From assembly GCA_007693535.1 (NCBI GenBank), contig REDK01000116.1:1-64000 (forward strand): a stretch of DNA of 64,000 nt, in the 5' to 3' direction. This DNA comes from Chromatiaceae bacterium. GTDB taxonomy: Bacteria > Pseudomonadota > Gammaproteobacteria > Chromatiales > Chromatiaceae. The translations under genes were made by a program, and so were the position numbers. Shown here in pieces: positions 30,149 through 39,909 of this stretch. The notes below the pieces were generated by a model, which worked only from the letters and a program-made list of their open reading frames with translations, had not been told where the DNA came from and did not search any database. Position 1 is the stretch's first letter; each line of letters starts with the position of its first letter.

Positions 30149-30493
30149 ATGCCCACGCTTATGATCAAGAGTAACGCCCTCGCCGCGACTGGTGACCATA
30201 GCGCCCTGCTGGCAGCCGCCTCAGCCCGGCTTGCCGAGCTGCTCGGCAAGCCCGAGCGCTATGTGATGGTGCTGCTGGAGCCGATTGCGGCGATGTCCTT
30301 CGGCGGCAGCGCCGCCCCCGCCGCCTATCTGGAACTCAAGAGCCTCGGCTTGCCCGAAGAGCGCACCCCGGTCCTCTCAGCGGCCCTGTGCGGGCTGATC
30401 GAGAATCACCTGGGGGTGCCTTCCAGGCGGATCTATATTGAATTCCAGTCACCGCCGCGGCACTTGTTCGGGCACGACGGCGGCACCTTTTGA
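30149..30493 (+). CDS. MIF-like tautomerase
   Basis: The 114-aa protein starts MPTLMIKSN, leaving Pro as the likely N-terminal catalytic base. It follows the macrophage-migration-inhibitory-factor/phenylpyruvate tautomerase pattern (LAELLGKPERYVMVLLEPIAAMSFGGS, AYLELKSLGL, RRIYIEFQSPPRHLFGHDGGTF). ACGGAGA precedes the ATG. Bacterial MIF-like proteins act on keto-enol aromatic acids, but the physiological substrate is unknown. Confidence 0.9.
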   Translation: MPTLMIKSNALAATGDHSALLAAASARLAELLGKPERYVMVLLEPIAAMSFGGSAAPAAYLELKSLGLPEERTPVLSAALCGLIENHLGVPSRRIYIEFQSPPRHLFGHDGGTF

Positions 30494-30618
30494 TTCAACC
30501 TTGCCCAAACCAACCCGCGCCAGCTGAGATCTCGCAGGAACCCCAACGCCATGCCTGTTCGGCCCCGGAGTCGACCCCGGATTCGATTGGTGCCAGGCGT
30601 CGCACCGCCGCCGCACTT

Positions 30619-30960
30619 TCAGCAGCAGTCCACCTCCAGCGCCTCGACCAAGTCGGCCAGATCAGCGCGCTCCCAGCGTGCGGCCAGCTCACGCAGGTCG
30701 TTGAGATGGCTGTGGATATGGTACAGGGCATCATGTTGCGGCCCACGCCGGCCAGCAAGCTTGTCCGCGAAATAGTCCCAGAACGGGTCAGCGGCGGCGG
30801 TCGCGGCGGCGGCCCGCAGACCGTCCACTAGGTGCTGCGCCCGGGCATCGCAGGCGATGCCGACGAAACTGACGTAGCGGTCGGGCTGTGGGTCGGGGCT
30901 GATCTGCTGCGAATACGACGGCGGCGGGGCAACGGAAGAGCGGGATGGCAGGGCGGTCAT
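30619..30960 (-). CDS. cowN: N2-fixation sustaining protein CowN
   Basis: CowN protects molybdenum nitrogenase from inhibition by carbon monoxide. The C-terminal 88 residues match the family: DRYVSFVGIACDARAQHLVDGL, DPFWDYFADKLAGRR, DALYHIHSHLNDLRELAARW and the terminal CysCys after EALEVD. The ATG at 30960 gives 113 aa with an unusual 26-residue Ser/Pro-rich N-terminus; no nearer start is available. No nif genes are in the window. It converges on the tautomerase gene. Confidence 0.85.
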   Translation of the reverse strand: MTALPSRSSVAPPPSYSQQISPDPQPDRYVSFVGIACDARAQHLVDGLRAAAATAAADPFWDYFADKLAGRRGPQHDALYHIHSHLNDLRELAARWERADLADLVEALEVDCC

Positions 30961-31330
30961 GGCAGCCTGTAAACGATCGACGGAATGGGGGTCAGGGCGG
31001 TTGCGCGTGACCGGCAAGCCCCGCTACGGGGGACGGGGCAGCCGGTCAACCCTGCGCACTGACCAATTCCTGCCAGTTTACGCGAAGCCGCCCGCGCCCC
31101 CATTGCCCCAGGACAGTTGCCCTGCCGGACATTCGCTGCCGACTCCGACGGCAACGGCCCCGCAGGGCATTGCCGGATCATCGCACCGGCATCCCGCGCC
31201 AGTCCCACCGGTCTCCTGTCATCCCCCGTCGACCCCCGTTCCATTGCCGGCCTGGTCTTTCCGGATGGTCCGGGCATCCCCAGTTTGGGGGCAGTTGGTC
31301 GTCACCAGCGCAACCACGCAGATCAGGTCC

Positions 31331-32578
31331 ATGTTTCAACTCAGTACCCACGCCGCAATCGACGAGTTGCCGGCCACCGAATGGAACGCCTTGGCAGGCG
31401 ATGATCTGCCCTTCCTGCGCCATGAGTTCTTGGCGGCGATGGAACACCAAGGCGCCGTCGGCGAGCGCTTCGGCTGGCTTCCCCGACATTTGGCGCTGCG
31501 CGACCAGGGCGGGCGACTATTGGCAGCGGCGCCCTGCTACCTCAAATTCAACTCCTACGGCGAGTTTGTATTCGACTGGGCCTGGGCCGACGCCTATCGC
31601 CGCGCGGGCCGCCGCTACTACCCGAAACTCGTCATCGCCTCGCCCTACACGCCAGCCACCGGCCCGCGCATCCTCACCGGACCCTCGCCACGACGCCCGG
31701 AACTGGCGGCAGCGTTGATCCGGGGGGCGGTGCAGTTGGCCGAGCAGACCGAGGTATCCGGACTGCACTGGCTGTTCAGCACCGAGGAGGAGATCGGCTG
31801 GATGCGCACGGCCGGACTGATGCCGCGGCTGGGCTGCCAGTTCCACTGGTCCAATCAGGGTTATGGCAGCTTCGAGCAACTCTTGGCGACCTTCTCGGCA
31901 GAGAAGCGCAAGAAGGTCAAGCGTGAGCGCCGCCGGGTCGCAGATGCCGGGGTGCAGATCCGGCGGGTACGCGGCGACGAGGTCAGCGACCGCAAATGGG
32001 CCATTTTTCATCGGCTATACGAGGACACCTTCGACAAGCGCGGCGGCATCCCGACTCTCAGCCTGGGTTTTTTCCGCGAGATCGGTCGTACGATGGGAGA
32101 GCAGGTACTGCTGATATTCGCCGAATATGGCGGGGAGGTGGTGGCAGCCGCCTTTTGCCTGGCCGGCGCGCGGACCCTGTACGGTCGCCACTGGGGCTGC
32201 TCCCACGACTTCCACAGCCTGCATTTCGAGGCCTGCTACTACCAGGGGCTCGATCATTGCATCGAGCAGGGCTTAGCGCGATTCGAACCTGGCGCCCAAG
32301 GCGAGCATAAGATCAGTCGTGGATTTCTGCCCACCCGCACCTGGTCGGCGCACTGGATTGCCGACCCCACCTTCCGCCGCCCAATCGGTGCCTTCCTCGA
32401 CCATGAGATTGAAGGTATGGAAGACTATATCGGCGAGATGCAGGGCCGCAGCCCCTATCGCCGCGATGGCGCCGCGCCGGGTCTCGAGGACACGCGCGAA
32501 GCGGACAGTCGATCAAGGCAGGCGGCAGGGCCGACACCTCCTCAGGCCGCCGGCCAGCGCCACGTCGGCGCCGGCTGA
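31331..32578 (+). CDS. FemAB/GNAT-like N-acyltransferase (PF04339 type)
   Basis: The 415-aa protein matches the PF04339 group, a duplicated GNAT fold related to FemABX transferases. Landmarks are [94 protein letters not shown] and [36 protein letters not shown]. FemABX members add amino acids from aminoacyl-tRNA; the substrate here is unknown. AGGT precedes the ATG at 31331, and the frame upstream is low-complexity. It lies 145 bases before aat and is probably co-expressed with it. Confidence 0.85.
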   Translation: MFQLSTHAAIDELPATEWNALAGDDLPFLRHEFLAAMEHQGAVGERFGWLPRHLALRDQGGRLLAAAPCYLKFNSYGEFVFDWAWADAYRRAGRRYYPKLVIASPYTPATGPRILTGPSPRRPELAAALIRGAVQLAEQTEVSGLHWLFSTEEEIGWMRTAGLMPRLGCQFHWSNQGYGSFEQLLATFSAEKRKKVKRERRRVADAGVQIRRVRGDEVSDRKWAIFHRLYEDTFDKRGGIPTLSLGFFREIGRTMGEQVLLIFAEYGGEVVAAAFCLAGARTLYGRHWGCSHDFHSLHFEACYYQGLDHCIEQGLARFEPGAQGEHKISRGFLPTRTWSAHWIADPTFRRPIGAFLDHEIEGMEDYIGEMQGRSPYRRDGAAPGLEDTREADSRSRQAAGPTPPQAAGQRHVGAG

Positions 32579-32723
32579 CGGCGCGCCCCGTGGCGGCAGG
32601 CGCGTGACCTACCGGCTCCACCGACGGCATCCAGGTCCATGCTGGCTGTCAGCGGTGTGCGCCACGGCAATCCATCACCTCAATCGCAGCCCCGGAACCG
32701 GCTTGATCCGCTACGCCCATTCC

Positions 32724-33524
32724 ATGCCCTATCTGCTCGCGCCGAATGATCCTAGCGGCGCCTTCCCGGATGTCTCCTGCGCCCTGCGGGAACCGGATGG
32801 GTTGCTGGCGATCGGCGGCGACCTGAGCATCACGCGGCTGCTCAACGCCTATCGCAACGGCATCTTTCCCTGGTACGGTGGCGGGGAACCAATCCTCTGG
32901 TGGTCGCCGGACCCGCGCACCGTGCTGGTGCCGCGGCAATTGCATATCTCGCGCAGCCTGCGCAAGGCGCTACGGCGCGGCGAGTTCCGGGTGACCATGG
33001 ATCGCGACTTCCCGGCCGTCATCAACGCCTGTGCCCAGCCACGCGAATCGGGCTCCGGCACCTGGCTGGTACCTGAAATGGTCGCCGCCTATCGCGCGCT
33101 GCATATCCGTGGCAACGCCCACTCGGTGGAGGTCTGGCACGCGGGAGAACTGGTCGGCGGTCTCTATGGGGTCGCCATCGGCGGCGTCTTTTTCGGCGAG
33201 TCCATGTTCACTCGCCGACCCAATGCCTCCAAGGTGGCGCTGGTCCATCTGTGCCAGCGTCTTACCGACTGGGGCTTCGGCCTCATCGACTGCCAGGTTC
33301 TGACCGAGCATCTGATCCGCATGGGCGCTATCCAGATCACCCGGGCCGACTTCATCGAGCGGCTCGCCGCATTGTGCGAACAACCCGGTCGCCCCGGTCG
33401 CTGGGACGACGGCAGCCTGGCGCTGCCAGCGCCCTCTGCCCCGGCAGCCGTTGCCTTGGCCTCGGTGTCGACAACCGCACCCACCAAGGTCCCAACGATG
33501 CAGGCAGACGATGATGCAGCGTGA
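32724..33524 (+). CDS. aat: Leucyl/phenylalanyl-tRNA-protein transferase
   Basis: Aat attaches Leu or Phe from charged tRNA to proteins with N-terminal Arg or Lys, marking them for ClpS/ClpAP. Motifs are [81 protein letters not shown] and [16 protein letters not shown]. The ATG at 32724 starts [15 protein letters not shown]; the upstream frame is shadow. About 40 residues of Ala/Pro tail follow the domain. It overlaps the bpt start by 14 bases. Confidence 0.96.
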   Translation: MPYLLAPNDPSGAFPDVSCALREPDGLLAIGGDLSITRLLNAYRNGIFPWYGGGEPILWWSPDPRTVLVPRQLHISRSLRKALRRGEFRVTMDRDFPAVINACAQPRESGSGTWLVPEMVAAYRALHIRGNAHSVEVWHAGELVGGLYGVAIGGVFFGESMFTRRPNASKVALVHLCQRLTDWGFGLIDCQVLTEHLIRMGAIQITRADFIERLAALCEQPGRPGRWDDGSLALPAPSAPAAVALASVSTTAPTKVPTMQADDDAA

Positions 33525-34263
33525 CAAGCGGCCCCGCGGCGATCTGCAGCTCTATCTGACCGGCGAGCACGACTGCTCCTATATCGACGGTCTGCGGGCA
33601 CGCACCCTGTTCGTGGATCCGCTGGCACGGGTGGACGGCATTCGTGCCCAATGGCTGCAGCAGATCGGCTTTCGTCGCAGCGGTGCCCACTTTTACCGTC
33701 CCGCCTGCCGGGGCTGCCAACGCTGCATCCCGGTGCGGGTGCCAGTCGCCGACTTTAGCCCAAATCGCGCCCAGCGCCGCAATGCCAAGCGCAACGATGT
33801 CGACCTGCGCCTCATCAGTCGTCCCGCCGGGCTGCGCCCGGAGCATTTTGCCCTCTACGAACGCTATATTCAGGCCCGCCACTTCGACGGCGACATGGCC
33901 GACGATGTCACGGTGGACACCTATACCCGCTTCCTGCTCGCCCCCTGGGGCGGCGAGACCCGCTTCATCGAGACCCATCTCGGCGATCGGCTGCTATCGG
34001 TGGCCGTTACCGACCTGTTCAGCGACGGCCTGTCAGCGGTCTATACCTTTTTTGATCCGGATTATGCCGAGCGCGGCCTCGGCACCTATGCCATCCTGAC
34101 GCAGTTGCGCGAGGCCCAGCGGCGGCGCCTGAGCTACGTCTACCTGGGCTATTGGATCGCCGAGAGTCGCAAGATGGCCTACAAGGAGCAATACCGACCG
34201 CTGGAGGCCTGGGACGGCCGGCGCTGGCGACGCATCGGCCGCCGTGAGCCCATTCAGTTCTGA
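33511..34263 (+). CDS. bpt: Asp/Glu leucyltransferase (Bpt/ATE family)
   Basis: Bpt adds Leu to N-terminal Asp or Glu, completing the bacterial N-degron pathway with Aat. The 250-aa protein has the cysteine cluster [14 protein letters not shown], preceded by HFYRPA, the [10 protein letters not shown] helix and the catalytic-domain segment [25 protein letters not shown]. It then has [14 protein letters not shown]. It starts with two ATGs inside the aat 3' end, indicating coupled translation. Confidence 0.95.
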   Translation: MMQRDKRPRGDLQLYLTGEHDCSYIDGLRARTLFVDPLARVDGIRAQWLQQIGFRRSGAHFYRPACRGCQRCIPVRVPVADFSPNRAQRRNAKRNDVDLRLISRPAGLRPEHFALYERYIQARHFDGDMADDVTVDTYTRFLLAPWGGETRFIETHLGDRLLSVAVTDLFSDGLSAVYTFFDPDYAERGLGTYAILTQLREAQRRRLSYVYLGYWIAESRKMAYKEQYRPLEAWDGRRWRRIGRREPIQF

Positions 34264-34452
34264 GCCCGTTGCCCAGCCCGGCCCGGATCTATCCCGGGGC
34301 CGCGCCATGACCACAGCGCCCGGAACCGCGCCGGCAGTTCTCCCTGAACCCTTCTGGACCCCCCCACTAGCTGCAGGTCCGCCGTCAGGCCGACAACGGG
34401 CCGGCCGCAGGCAAGATCGCGCGTGGCTGGCGCCGGAACCTCGGCCAGGCCA

Positions 34453-34461
34453 TGTTATACT
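34453..34461 (+). promoter_or_regulatory. Putative extended -10 promoter of infA
   Basis: TG-T-TATACT is an extended -10 element about 90 bases upstream of the infA start; no good -35 is visible, as is typical of extended -10 promoters. Confidence 0.5.
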
Positions 34462-34552
34462 TCGGCGGCTTTAGGCAGCAGGTTTCGCCTGCCGGCTCGG
34501 GGTCGGCGGCGGGCAGACACCCGAGACTCCGGTTTGGCAACGACAGGTTCCT

Positions 34553-34771
34553 ATGGCAAAAGAAGACGTCATTCAGATGGAAGGGGTGGTCGTCGAGACC
34601 CTGCCCAACACCATGTTCCGCGTGGAACTGGAGAACGGGCATGTCGTCACGGCGCACATTTCCGGAAAGATGCGCAAGCACTATATCCGTATCCTCACCG
34701 GTGACAAGGTCACCGTCGAACTCACCCCCTACGACCTCACCAAAGGCCGTATCACCTACCGCGTGCGTTAA
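34553..34771 (+). CDS. infA: Translation initiation factor IF-1
   Basis: The 72-aa OB-fold protein ([61 protein letters not shown]) occupies the ribosomal A site during initiation. Sequence and length are canonical. The aat-infA neighbourhood is common in gammaproteobacteria. Confidence 0.99.
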   Translation: MAKEDVIQMEGVVVETLPNTMFRVELENGHVVTAHISGKMRKHYIRILTGDKVTVELTPYDLTKGRITYRVR

Positions 34772-35124
34772 GATCGCTGCCGCTCCGCGGGGCAGGGTCA
34801 AACCACGCCTCATCCGCAGCGGCCGGGCAGGGGGCTGCGCCTTCATCCCATCAGCACCCGGTGGCAGGATGGCAGCAGTAGGCGCATCAAGTACGGGCGG
34901 ATGCGTTTCGGCATGCCGAAGACGCATGCGCGTGATGCCGACGGTGCCGGCCCGGGCGGATGCGCTGCACGGTGCACGCCGGCCGAGACTGACAATCCTG
35001 GTCAGCGGGCCCTGCGTCCCGACGGCATGACCACCAGATTATTTTATTTTTCAACCGCTTATCAGCGACCGAAAAGGCCTTTGCATGCTGCCCAGCGGCG
35101 AACGTTAAATGCTTCAGCGTCTCG
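34772..35124. other. Intergenic region between infA and cysM
   Basis: No gene is supported between these convergent genes. An AT-rich run (ATTATTTTATTTTTC) lies near 35038-35051. The last 30 bases before the cysM stop (35098-35125) hold a hairpin-like sequence whose loop and right arm (AATGCTTCAGCGT) resemble the hairpin after the ETHE1-like gene. Confidence 0.3.
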
Positions 35125-36039
35125 CTAGCCCGGATACACGCCGGTGGAGAGATAGCGGTCGCCGCGATCGCAGATGATGACCACGATGACGGCCTGGCTC
35201 ACCTCGGCGGCCAGCCGCAGCGCCGCGGCCACCGCCCCGCCGGAAGAGACCCCGGCGAAGATGCCCTCGCGGGCGGCCAGGGCGCGCATGGTCGCCTCGG
35301 CCTCAGCTTGGGTGACGTCGATGATCCGATCGACGCCGGCCGGCTCATAGATGCGCGGCAGGTAGGCCGCCGGCCAGCGCCGGATGCCGGGAATACTGGC
35401 CCCCTCGGCAGGCTGGACGCCAACGATGGCAACCCGCGGGTTGCGTTCCTTGAGGAACCGCCCGGTGCCCATGATGGTGCCGGTGGTCCCCATGGCGCTG
35501 ACGAAATGGGTGACCCGCCCCTGGGTGTCGCGCCAGATCTCCGGGCCGGTGCCCTGGTAATGCGCTGCCGGGTTGTCTGGATTGGAGAACTGGTCCAGGC
35601 GCTTGCCGACCCCCTGCGCCTCCAGCTCAGCGGCCAGATCGATGGCCGCCTCCATGCTGCCGGCCTGCGGGGTGAGCCGGATCTCGGCCCCGAAGGCGGC
35701 CATCGCCTGGCGGCGCTCGATGCTCATGTTCTCGGGCATGATCAGGAGCATCCGATAGCCCTTGATCGCCGCTGCCATGGCCAGGGCGATGCCGGTGTTG
35801 CCGCTGGTGGCCTCGATCAGGGTGTCGCCCGGGCGGATCGCCCCGCGCGCCTCGGCGGCGCCGATCATGTTTAGGGCCGCCCGATCCTTGACCGAGCCGG
35901 CCGGGTTGTTGCCCTCCAGCTTGGCGAGCAGCAGATTGTCGCTCGGCCCGGGCAGCCGTTGCAGCCGCACTAGCGGCGTGTTACCAACGTAGTCGGCGAT
36001 GCTGGGAAAGGTGCTGGTCAACATGCTGGGCGAGATCAA
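35125..36039 (-). CDS. cysM: Cysteine synthase B (O-acetylserine sulfhydrylase B)
   Basis: This PLP enzyme makes cysteine (or S-sulfocysteine from thiosulfate, the CysM speciality). The 304-aa protein has the PLP lysine in NPAGSVKDRAAL, the TSGNTGIALAMAAA loop, MGTTGTIMGTGRFLKE for phosphate binding, and IICDRGDRYLSTGVY. The TTG at 36039 has GGGAGG six bases upstream, whereas the in-frame ATG at 36024 has no ribosome site, so I keep TTG. Confidence 0.94.
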   Translation of the reverse strand: MISPSMLTSTFPSIADYVGNTPLVRLQRLPGPSDNLLLAKLEGNNPAGSVKDRAALNMIGAAEARGAIRPGDTLIEATSGNTGIALAMAAAIKGYRMLLIMPENMSIERRQAMAAFGAEIRLTPQAGSMEAAIDLAAELEAQGVGKRLDQFSNPDNPAAHYQGTGPEIWRDTQGRVTHFVSAMGTTGTIMGTGRFLKERNPRVAIVGVQPAEGASIPGIRRWPAAYLPRIYEPAGVDRIIDVTQAEAEATMRALAAREGIFAGVSSGGAVAAALRLAAEVSQAVIVVIICDRGDRYLSTGVYPG

Positions 36040-36289
36040 GGCAGGCCTCCCGACGGCGGCGTGTGCCGCTGTGGTTGGAGTAAGCCCCGATTGTGCCCCA
36101 GCCGGCGCGGCCGGCGAAAGGAGCGCGCACTTCGGCCCCGCCTCGGCGCGACCTGCCGCGCCCGCACCGGCTCCACGGTCACTGCACCGGCCTGGTCGCC
36201 CAAACTGGCCCTTTTAGGCACTTTACCTGCCGCGGCCGGCCCGGCTAAGGTGGCGGACAGTCCCAACCCATTAGCGAACAGGTCCGCGC

Positions 36290-36721
36290 ATGTCTGCCGC
36301 TGAATCCGCTCCCGCCTCCTGCCCGCCGCACCCGGCCGACAGCCGCGCCGATCCACCGGGCGCCCTGCCAATGATCGACGTGCCTGCCGCCTTGGAGGCC
36401 GTCGGTGGCGACGCCGCATTGATGCAGGAACTGCTGCGCGAACTGCAGGCCGAACTGCCGACAGAACTGGCCGAACTGCAGCGGCTGGCATCGGCAGGCG
36501 ACCTGCCCAATCTGGCCGAGCAGGCCCATAAGGCACGCGGTGGAGCAAGCTATTGCGGGGTCAGCGCGCTGATCGCCGCCCTCGGCGCGCTAGAGCGCGG
36601 CGCCCGGCGCGGCGATACCGCCGCGGTCGGGCAGGCCCTACCGCGGGTCGCCACTGAGATCGAGCGGCTCCAGCAGTATCTGCAGCAGCCGGCGCAGGTC
36701 CAGTCTCAGAACCGGGGCTGA
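36290..36721 (+). CDS. Stand-alone Hpt-domain phosphotransfer protein
   Basis: The 143-aa protein has an N-terminal disordered segment and a four-helix Hpt domain from about residue 28 with the phospho-acceptor His80 in EQAHKARGGASYCGV. It would relay phosphate between a hybrid kinase and a response regulator. An internal ATG at residue 28 is an alternative start. No kinase is adjacent; candidate partners include the hybrid kinase at 52858. It lies 30 bases before pabB. Confidence 0.8.
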   Translation: MSAAESAPASCPPHPADSRADPPGALPMIDVPAALEAVGGDAALMQELLRELQAELPTELAELQRLASAGDLPNLAEQAHKARGGASYCGVSALIAALGALERGARRGDTAAVGQALPRVATEIERLQQYLQQPAQVQSQNRG

Positions 36722-36751
36722 GGCCGGCCACTCCCGGCGCGTAGCACTCCG

Positions 36752-38173
36752 ATGCCGCCAGCGTCGGCCGAGGCGCTGCCCTATCGCGCCGACAGCGTCA
36801 GCCTGTTCGCCCCCCTGGCCAGCGAACCTTGGGCGCTCTTCCTGGACAGCAACCGGGACAGTGGCGGCGGTGGACGCTTCGACATCATTGCCGCGCGGCC
36901 GCGACTGACCCTGTGCACCTGCGGCCGGCAGACCCGGATCAACCCCACCGGTGGCCGCCCGAGCGCCAGCGCGGCCGATCCCTTCACGCTGTTGCGCGCG
37001 GCGCTGGCCCGTCCCCGCTGCGAACCCGCCCCAGTGCTGGGGCCGCTGCCGGCCCTACCCTTTTACGGCGGGGCGATCGGCTGGTTCGGTTATGACCTGG
37101 CCCGGCGCCTGCTCCCGCTGCCGCTGGCCAGCCCGCTGCCGCCCGGCGAGCCGCAACTGGCAGTCGGACTCTACGACTGGGCACTGGTGACCGACCATCA
37201 GGCCCGCTGTACCTGGCTGACCGGCTGCGGTGTCCCGGATGACCCGGTGCGCGCGTCCCTGCGGGCTCTGGTGCTGGCGCCACCAGGCCCGCGCGTGGGC
37301 GCCCCGTTCGAGGTCGCCGGCCAACCGATCAGCAACCTGGACGCGGCCGCCTACGGCGAGCGGTTTGCGCGGGTGCAGGCCCACATCCGCGCCGGCGACT
37401 GCTATCAGGTCAATCTGGCGCGCCGCTTTGCGGCACCGGCCCGCGGCGATCCCTGGCCGGCCTATTTGCATCTGCGCAGGATCAATCCGGCCCCGTTTGC
37501 GGCCTTCCTGAACACGCCGCCCCTGACCCTGCTCTGTGCCTCCCCGGAGCGGTTCCTGCAGGTGCGCACCGGCCAGGTGCAGACGCGCCCGATCAAGGGC
37601 ACTGCCCGGCGTGCCGCTACCGCGGCTGCCGATCGCGCCCTGGCCGCGGCGCTGGCGGCCAGCCCCAAGGATCGCGCCGAGAATCTGATGATCGTCGATC
37701 TGCTACGCAACGACCTCGGCCGCTGCTGCGCCATCGGCAGCGTGCGCGTGCCGGAGCTGTTTGCGGTGGAGTCCTTCGCCGGGCTACACCATCTGGTCAG
37801 CACCGTGGTCGGACGGCTGGCGCCGGGCCAGGACGCCATCGACCTGCTGCGCGCCTGCCTGCCCGGGGGGTCGATCACCGGCGCCCCCAAGCGCAAGACC
37901 ATGGAGATCATCGATGCCCTGGAGGGCGAGGCGCGCGGGCCCTACTGCGGGAGCATCGCCTATCTCGGCTATGACGGCGCGATGGATAGCAATATCGTCA
38001 TCCGTACCCTGAGTTTTCGCCCCGCCGACACGATCGGGCCAGGCTGGGGAGAGTTGCGGTACTGGGCCGGAGGTGGGCTGGTGGCGGACTCCGTGCGGGC
38101 GGCGGAGTGGGCAGAGATTGCGTTGAAGGCGCGCGCGATGCAGGCCCTGGTTCGGCATTTCCAGCGGCGCTGA
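36752..38173 (+). CDS. pabB: Aminodeoxychorismate synthase component I
   Basis: PabB converts chorismate and ammonia (from PabA) to 4-amino-4-deoxychorismate for folate. The 473-aa protein has the chorismate-binding domain with GDCYQVNLARRFAAPA, the diagnostic RPIKGTARR (PIKGT rather than the PIAGT of TrpE), NLMIVDLLRNDLGR and LLRACLPGGSITGAPKRKTMEII. An N-terminal anthranilate-synthase-I-like domain precedes it. The 3' 30 residues end before tRNA-Leu on the other strand. Confidence 0.93.
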   Translation: MPPASAEALPYRADSVSLFAPLASEPWALFLDSNRDSGGGGRFDIIAARPRLTLCTCGRQTRINPTGGRPSASAADPFTLLRAALARPRCEPAPVLGPLPALPFYGGAIGWFGYDLARRLLPLPLASPLPPGEPQLAVGLYDWALVTDHQARCTWLTGCGVPDDPVRASLRALVLAPPGPRVGAPFEVAGQPISNLDAAAYGERFARVQAHIRAGDCYQVNLARRFAAPARGDPWPAYLHLRRINPAPFAAFLNTPPLTLLCASPERFLQVRTGQVQTRPIKGTARRAATAAADRALAAALAASPKDRAENLMIVDLLRNDLGRCCAIGSVRVPELFAVESFAGLHHLVSTVVGRLAPGQDAIDLLRACLPGGSITGAPKRKTMEIIDALEGEARGPYCGSIAYLGYDGAMDSNIVIRTLSFRPADTIGPGWGELRYWAGGGLVADSVRAAEWAEIALKARAMQALVRHFQRR

Positions 38174-38313
38174 GCAGGCCGCGAGCAGGGGCACCGGGGC
38201 GCGGGCCGCCGGCCCGGGGGACGCGGGACCAGCGGGTCGCCATGGAGAGACGCGGGGGCAACTGCGGGACAACAAAAATGGGCCGACCCTTGCGGGCAAG
38301 CCCCTGATTGATC

Positions 38314-38400
38314 TGGTACCGGGGACGAGACTCGAACTCGTAAGGTGTTACCACCGGTGGATTTTGAGTCCACTGCGTCTACCAATTCCGCCACCCCGGC
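38314..38400 (-). tRNA. tRNA-Leu (CAA)
   Basis: An 87-nt class II tRNA. Acceptor GCCGGGG pairs with CCCCGGT (one G-U), the D-arm has GGTAGACGC and the anticodon stem GTGGA/TCCAC encloses CTCAAAA with anticodon CAA. A long variable arm, GTTCGAGTC in the T-arm and an encoded CCA follow. Confidence 0.97.
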
Positions 38401-38500
38401 AGCGGACCTGGCATTATAGACTGCGCCGTGCAGACGGCACCAGTGGCCAGCTGCCGGCAGGCCCACCAGTTTCCTTGCAGCCATCAAGAAGTCCGCGCCG

Positions 38501-39556
38501 ATGCGCCGTTGCGATTTCCACTACGACCTGCCCCCGGAGCTGATCGCCCAGCATCCGCTGCCCGAACGCGGCGCCAGCCGGCTGCTGGTGCTCGACGGCC
38601 CATGCGGGGCCATCAGTGATCGCCGCTTCGCCGACCTGCCGGACCTGCTGCATCCGGGCGATCTGCTAGTGTTCAACGACACTCGGGTGTTGCCGGCCCG
38701 GCTGTTTGCCCGCAAGCCGACCGGCGGGCAGGTGGAGATTCTGATCGAGCGGCTGCTCGGCCCGCGCACGGTCTCGGCCCAGGTGCGCGCTAGTAAGGCG
38801 CCTCGACCCGGTACCGCGCTGGTCCTGGCCGGCGGCGAACACCTGTTGGTGACCGGCCGCGACGATGATCTCTTTCTGCTGCGGTCCGTCGACGCTGACC
38901 TGGCCGACCTGTTGCGCCGCCATGGCCACATGCCGCTGCCGCCCTATATTGACCGCCCCGACGAGGCGGCCGACCTGACCCGCTATCAGACCGTCTATGC
39001 TGCGCGCGACGGGGCCGTCGCCGCCCCCACCGCGGGACTTCACTTCGACGCCCCCATGCTGGCGCGGCTGCAGGCGCTGGGCATCGCCAGCACCCAGGTG
39101 ACTCTGCACGTGGGGGCCGGCACCTTCCAGCCCGTGCGCGTGGAAGACCTCGATCGGCATCAGATGCACGCGGAATGGTTGGAGGTGAGCGCGCGCGCCT
39201 GCGCTGCGATCGCGGCTGCCCGCGCCCGCGGTGGCCGGGTGATCGCCGTCGGCACCACCAGTGTGCGCAGTTTGGAGAGCGCCGCCCTCGGCGCAGCTGA
39301 CGATGCGCCCGGCGTGCGCCCCTACACCGGCGATACCCGCCTGTTCATCCGGCCGGGCTGGCGCTTTCGCGTGGTCGATGCCCTGCTGACCAACTTTCAC
39401 CTGCCGGAGTCCACCTTGCTGATGCTGGTGTCGGCCTTCGCCGGCCATGCGCAGGTCATGGCGGCCTACCAGCATGCGGTGGCCGCCCGCTACCGGTTCT
39501 TCTCCTATGGTGATGCGATGTTCCTGACGCGGCGCGATGGGTCCGTCACCGACTGA
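38501..39556 (+). CDS. queA: S-adenosylmethionine:tRNA ribosyltransferase-isomerase
   Basis: QueA transfers and isomerises ribose from SAM onto preQ1 in tRNA, making epoxyqueuosine. The 351-aa protein starts with [25 protein letters not shown] and contains [36 protein letters not shown]-like [33 protein letters not shown] and [19 protein letters not shown]. tgt and yajC, often downstream, are absent here. Confidence 0.97.
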   Translation: MRRCDFHYDLPPELIAQHPLPERGASRLLVLDGPCGAISDRRFADLPDLLHPGDLLVFNDTRVLPARLFARKPTGGQVEILIERLLGPRTVSAQVRASKAPRPGTALVLAGGEHLLVTGRDDDLFLLRSVDADLADLLRRHGHMPLPPYIDRPDEAADLTRYQTVYAARDGAVAAPTAGLHFDAPMLARLQALGIASTQVTLHVGAGTFQPVRVEDLDRHQMHAEWLEVSARACAAIAAARARGGRVIAVGTTSVRSLESAALGAADDAPGVRPYTGDTRLFIRPGWRFRVVDALLTNFHLPESTLLMLVSAFAGHAQVMAAYQHAVAARYRFFSYGDAMFLTRRDGSVTD

Positions 39557-39909
39557 CCGGTGGCGAGGCGGGCCAGCAGCAGGAGGACGCGGTGACCGTG
39601 ACGCCGACCCGGGTCAGATCAAGCTGCGGGCGGGCGCTGGCGGTGAACGGGTCATCCGCGCCACCAGCTTGAAAGAAATCTGTGGAGATCGCCCCTGCAC
39701 AGGCTCAATCCCCGACCTGCGGTCAGATGACGGACAGCAGCAAATGCGCTATCCGGCAGTAACCGGACAGCCTGTGGTGGGCATGCAACGGCCTGCCTGG
39801 GGCCGAACCGGCTGATCGAGTATCATGGTTGCGGGCGGGCGGCAGCGATCGACATGCCGACGCCGCCCCGCCATCCCCTGAACCTGTGCCCGGGAGGTCC
39901 TGCTCCATC
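39557..39909. other. Intergenic region between queA and exbB
   Basis: Nothing with protein character is visible in these 353 bases. GGGAGG at 39893-39898 is probably the exbB ribosome site, at a long spacing from the GTG. Confidence 0.3.

Noticed and set aside
30961-31330. Sigma-54 promoter or NifA site for cowN
   Set aside because: I looked for GG-N10-GC and TGT-N10-ACA upstream of cowN and found no convincing match.
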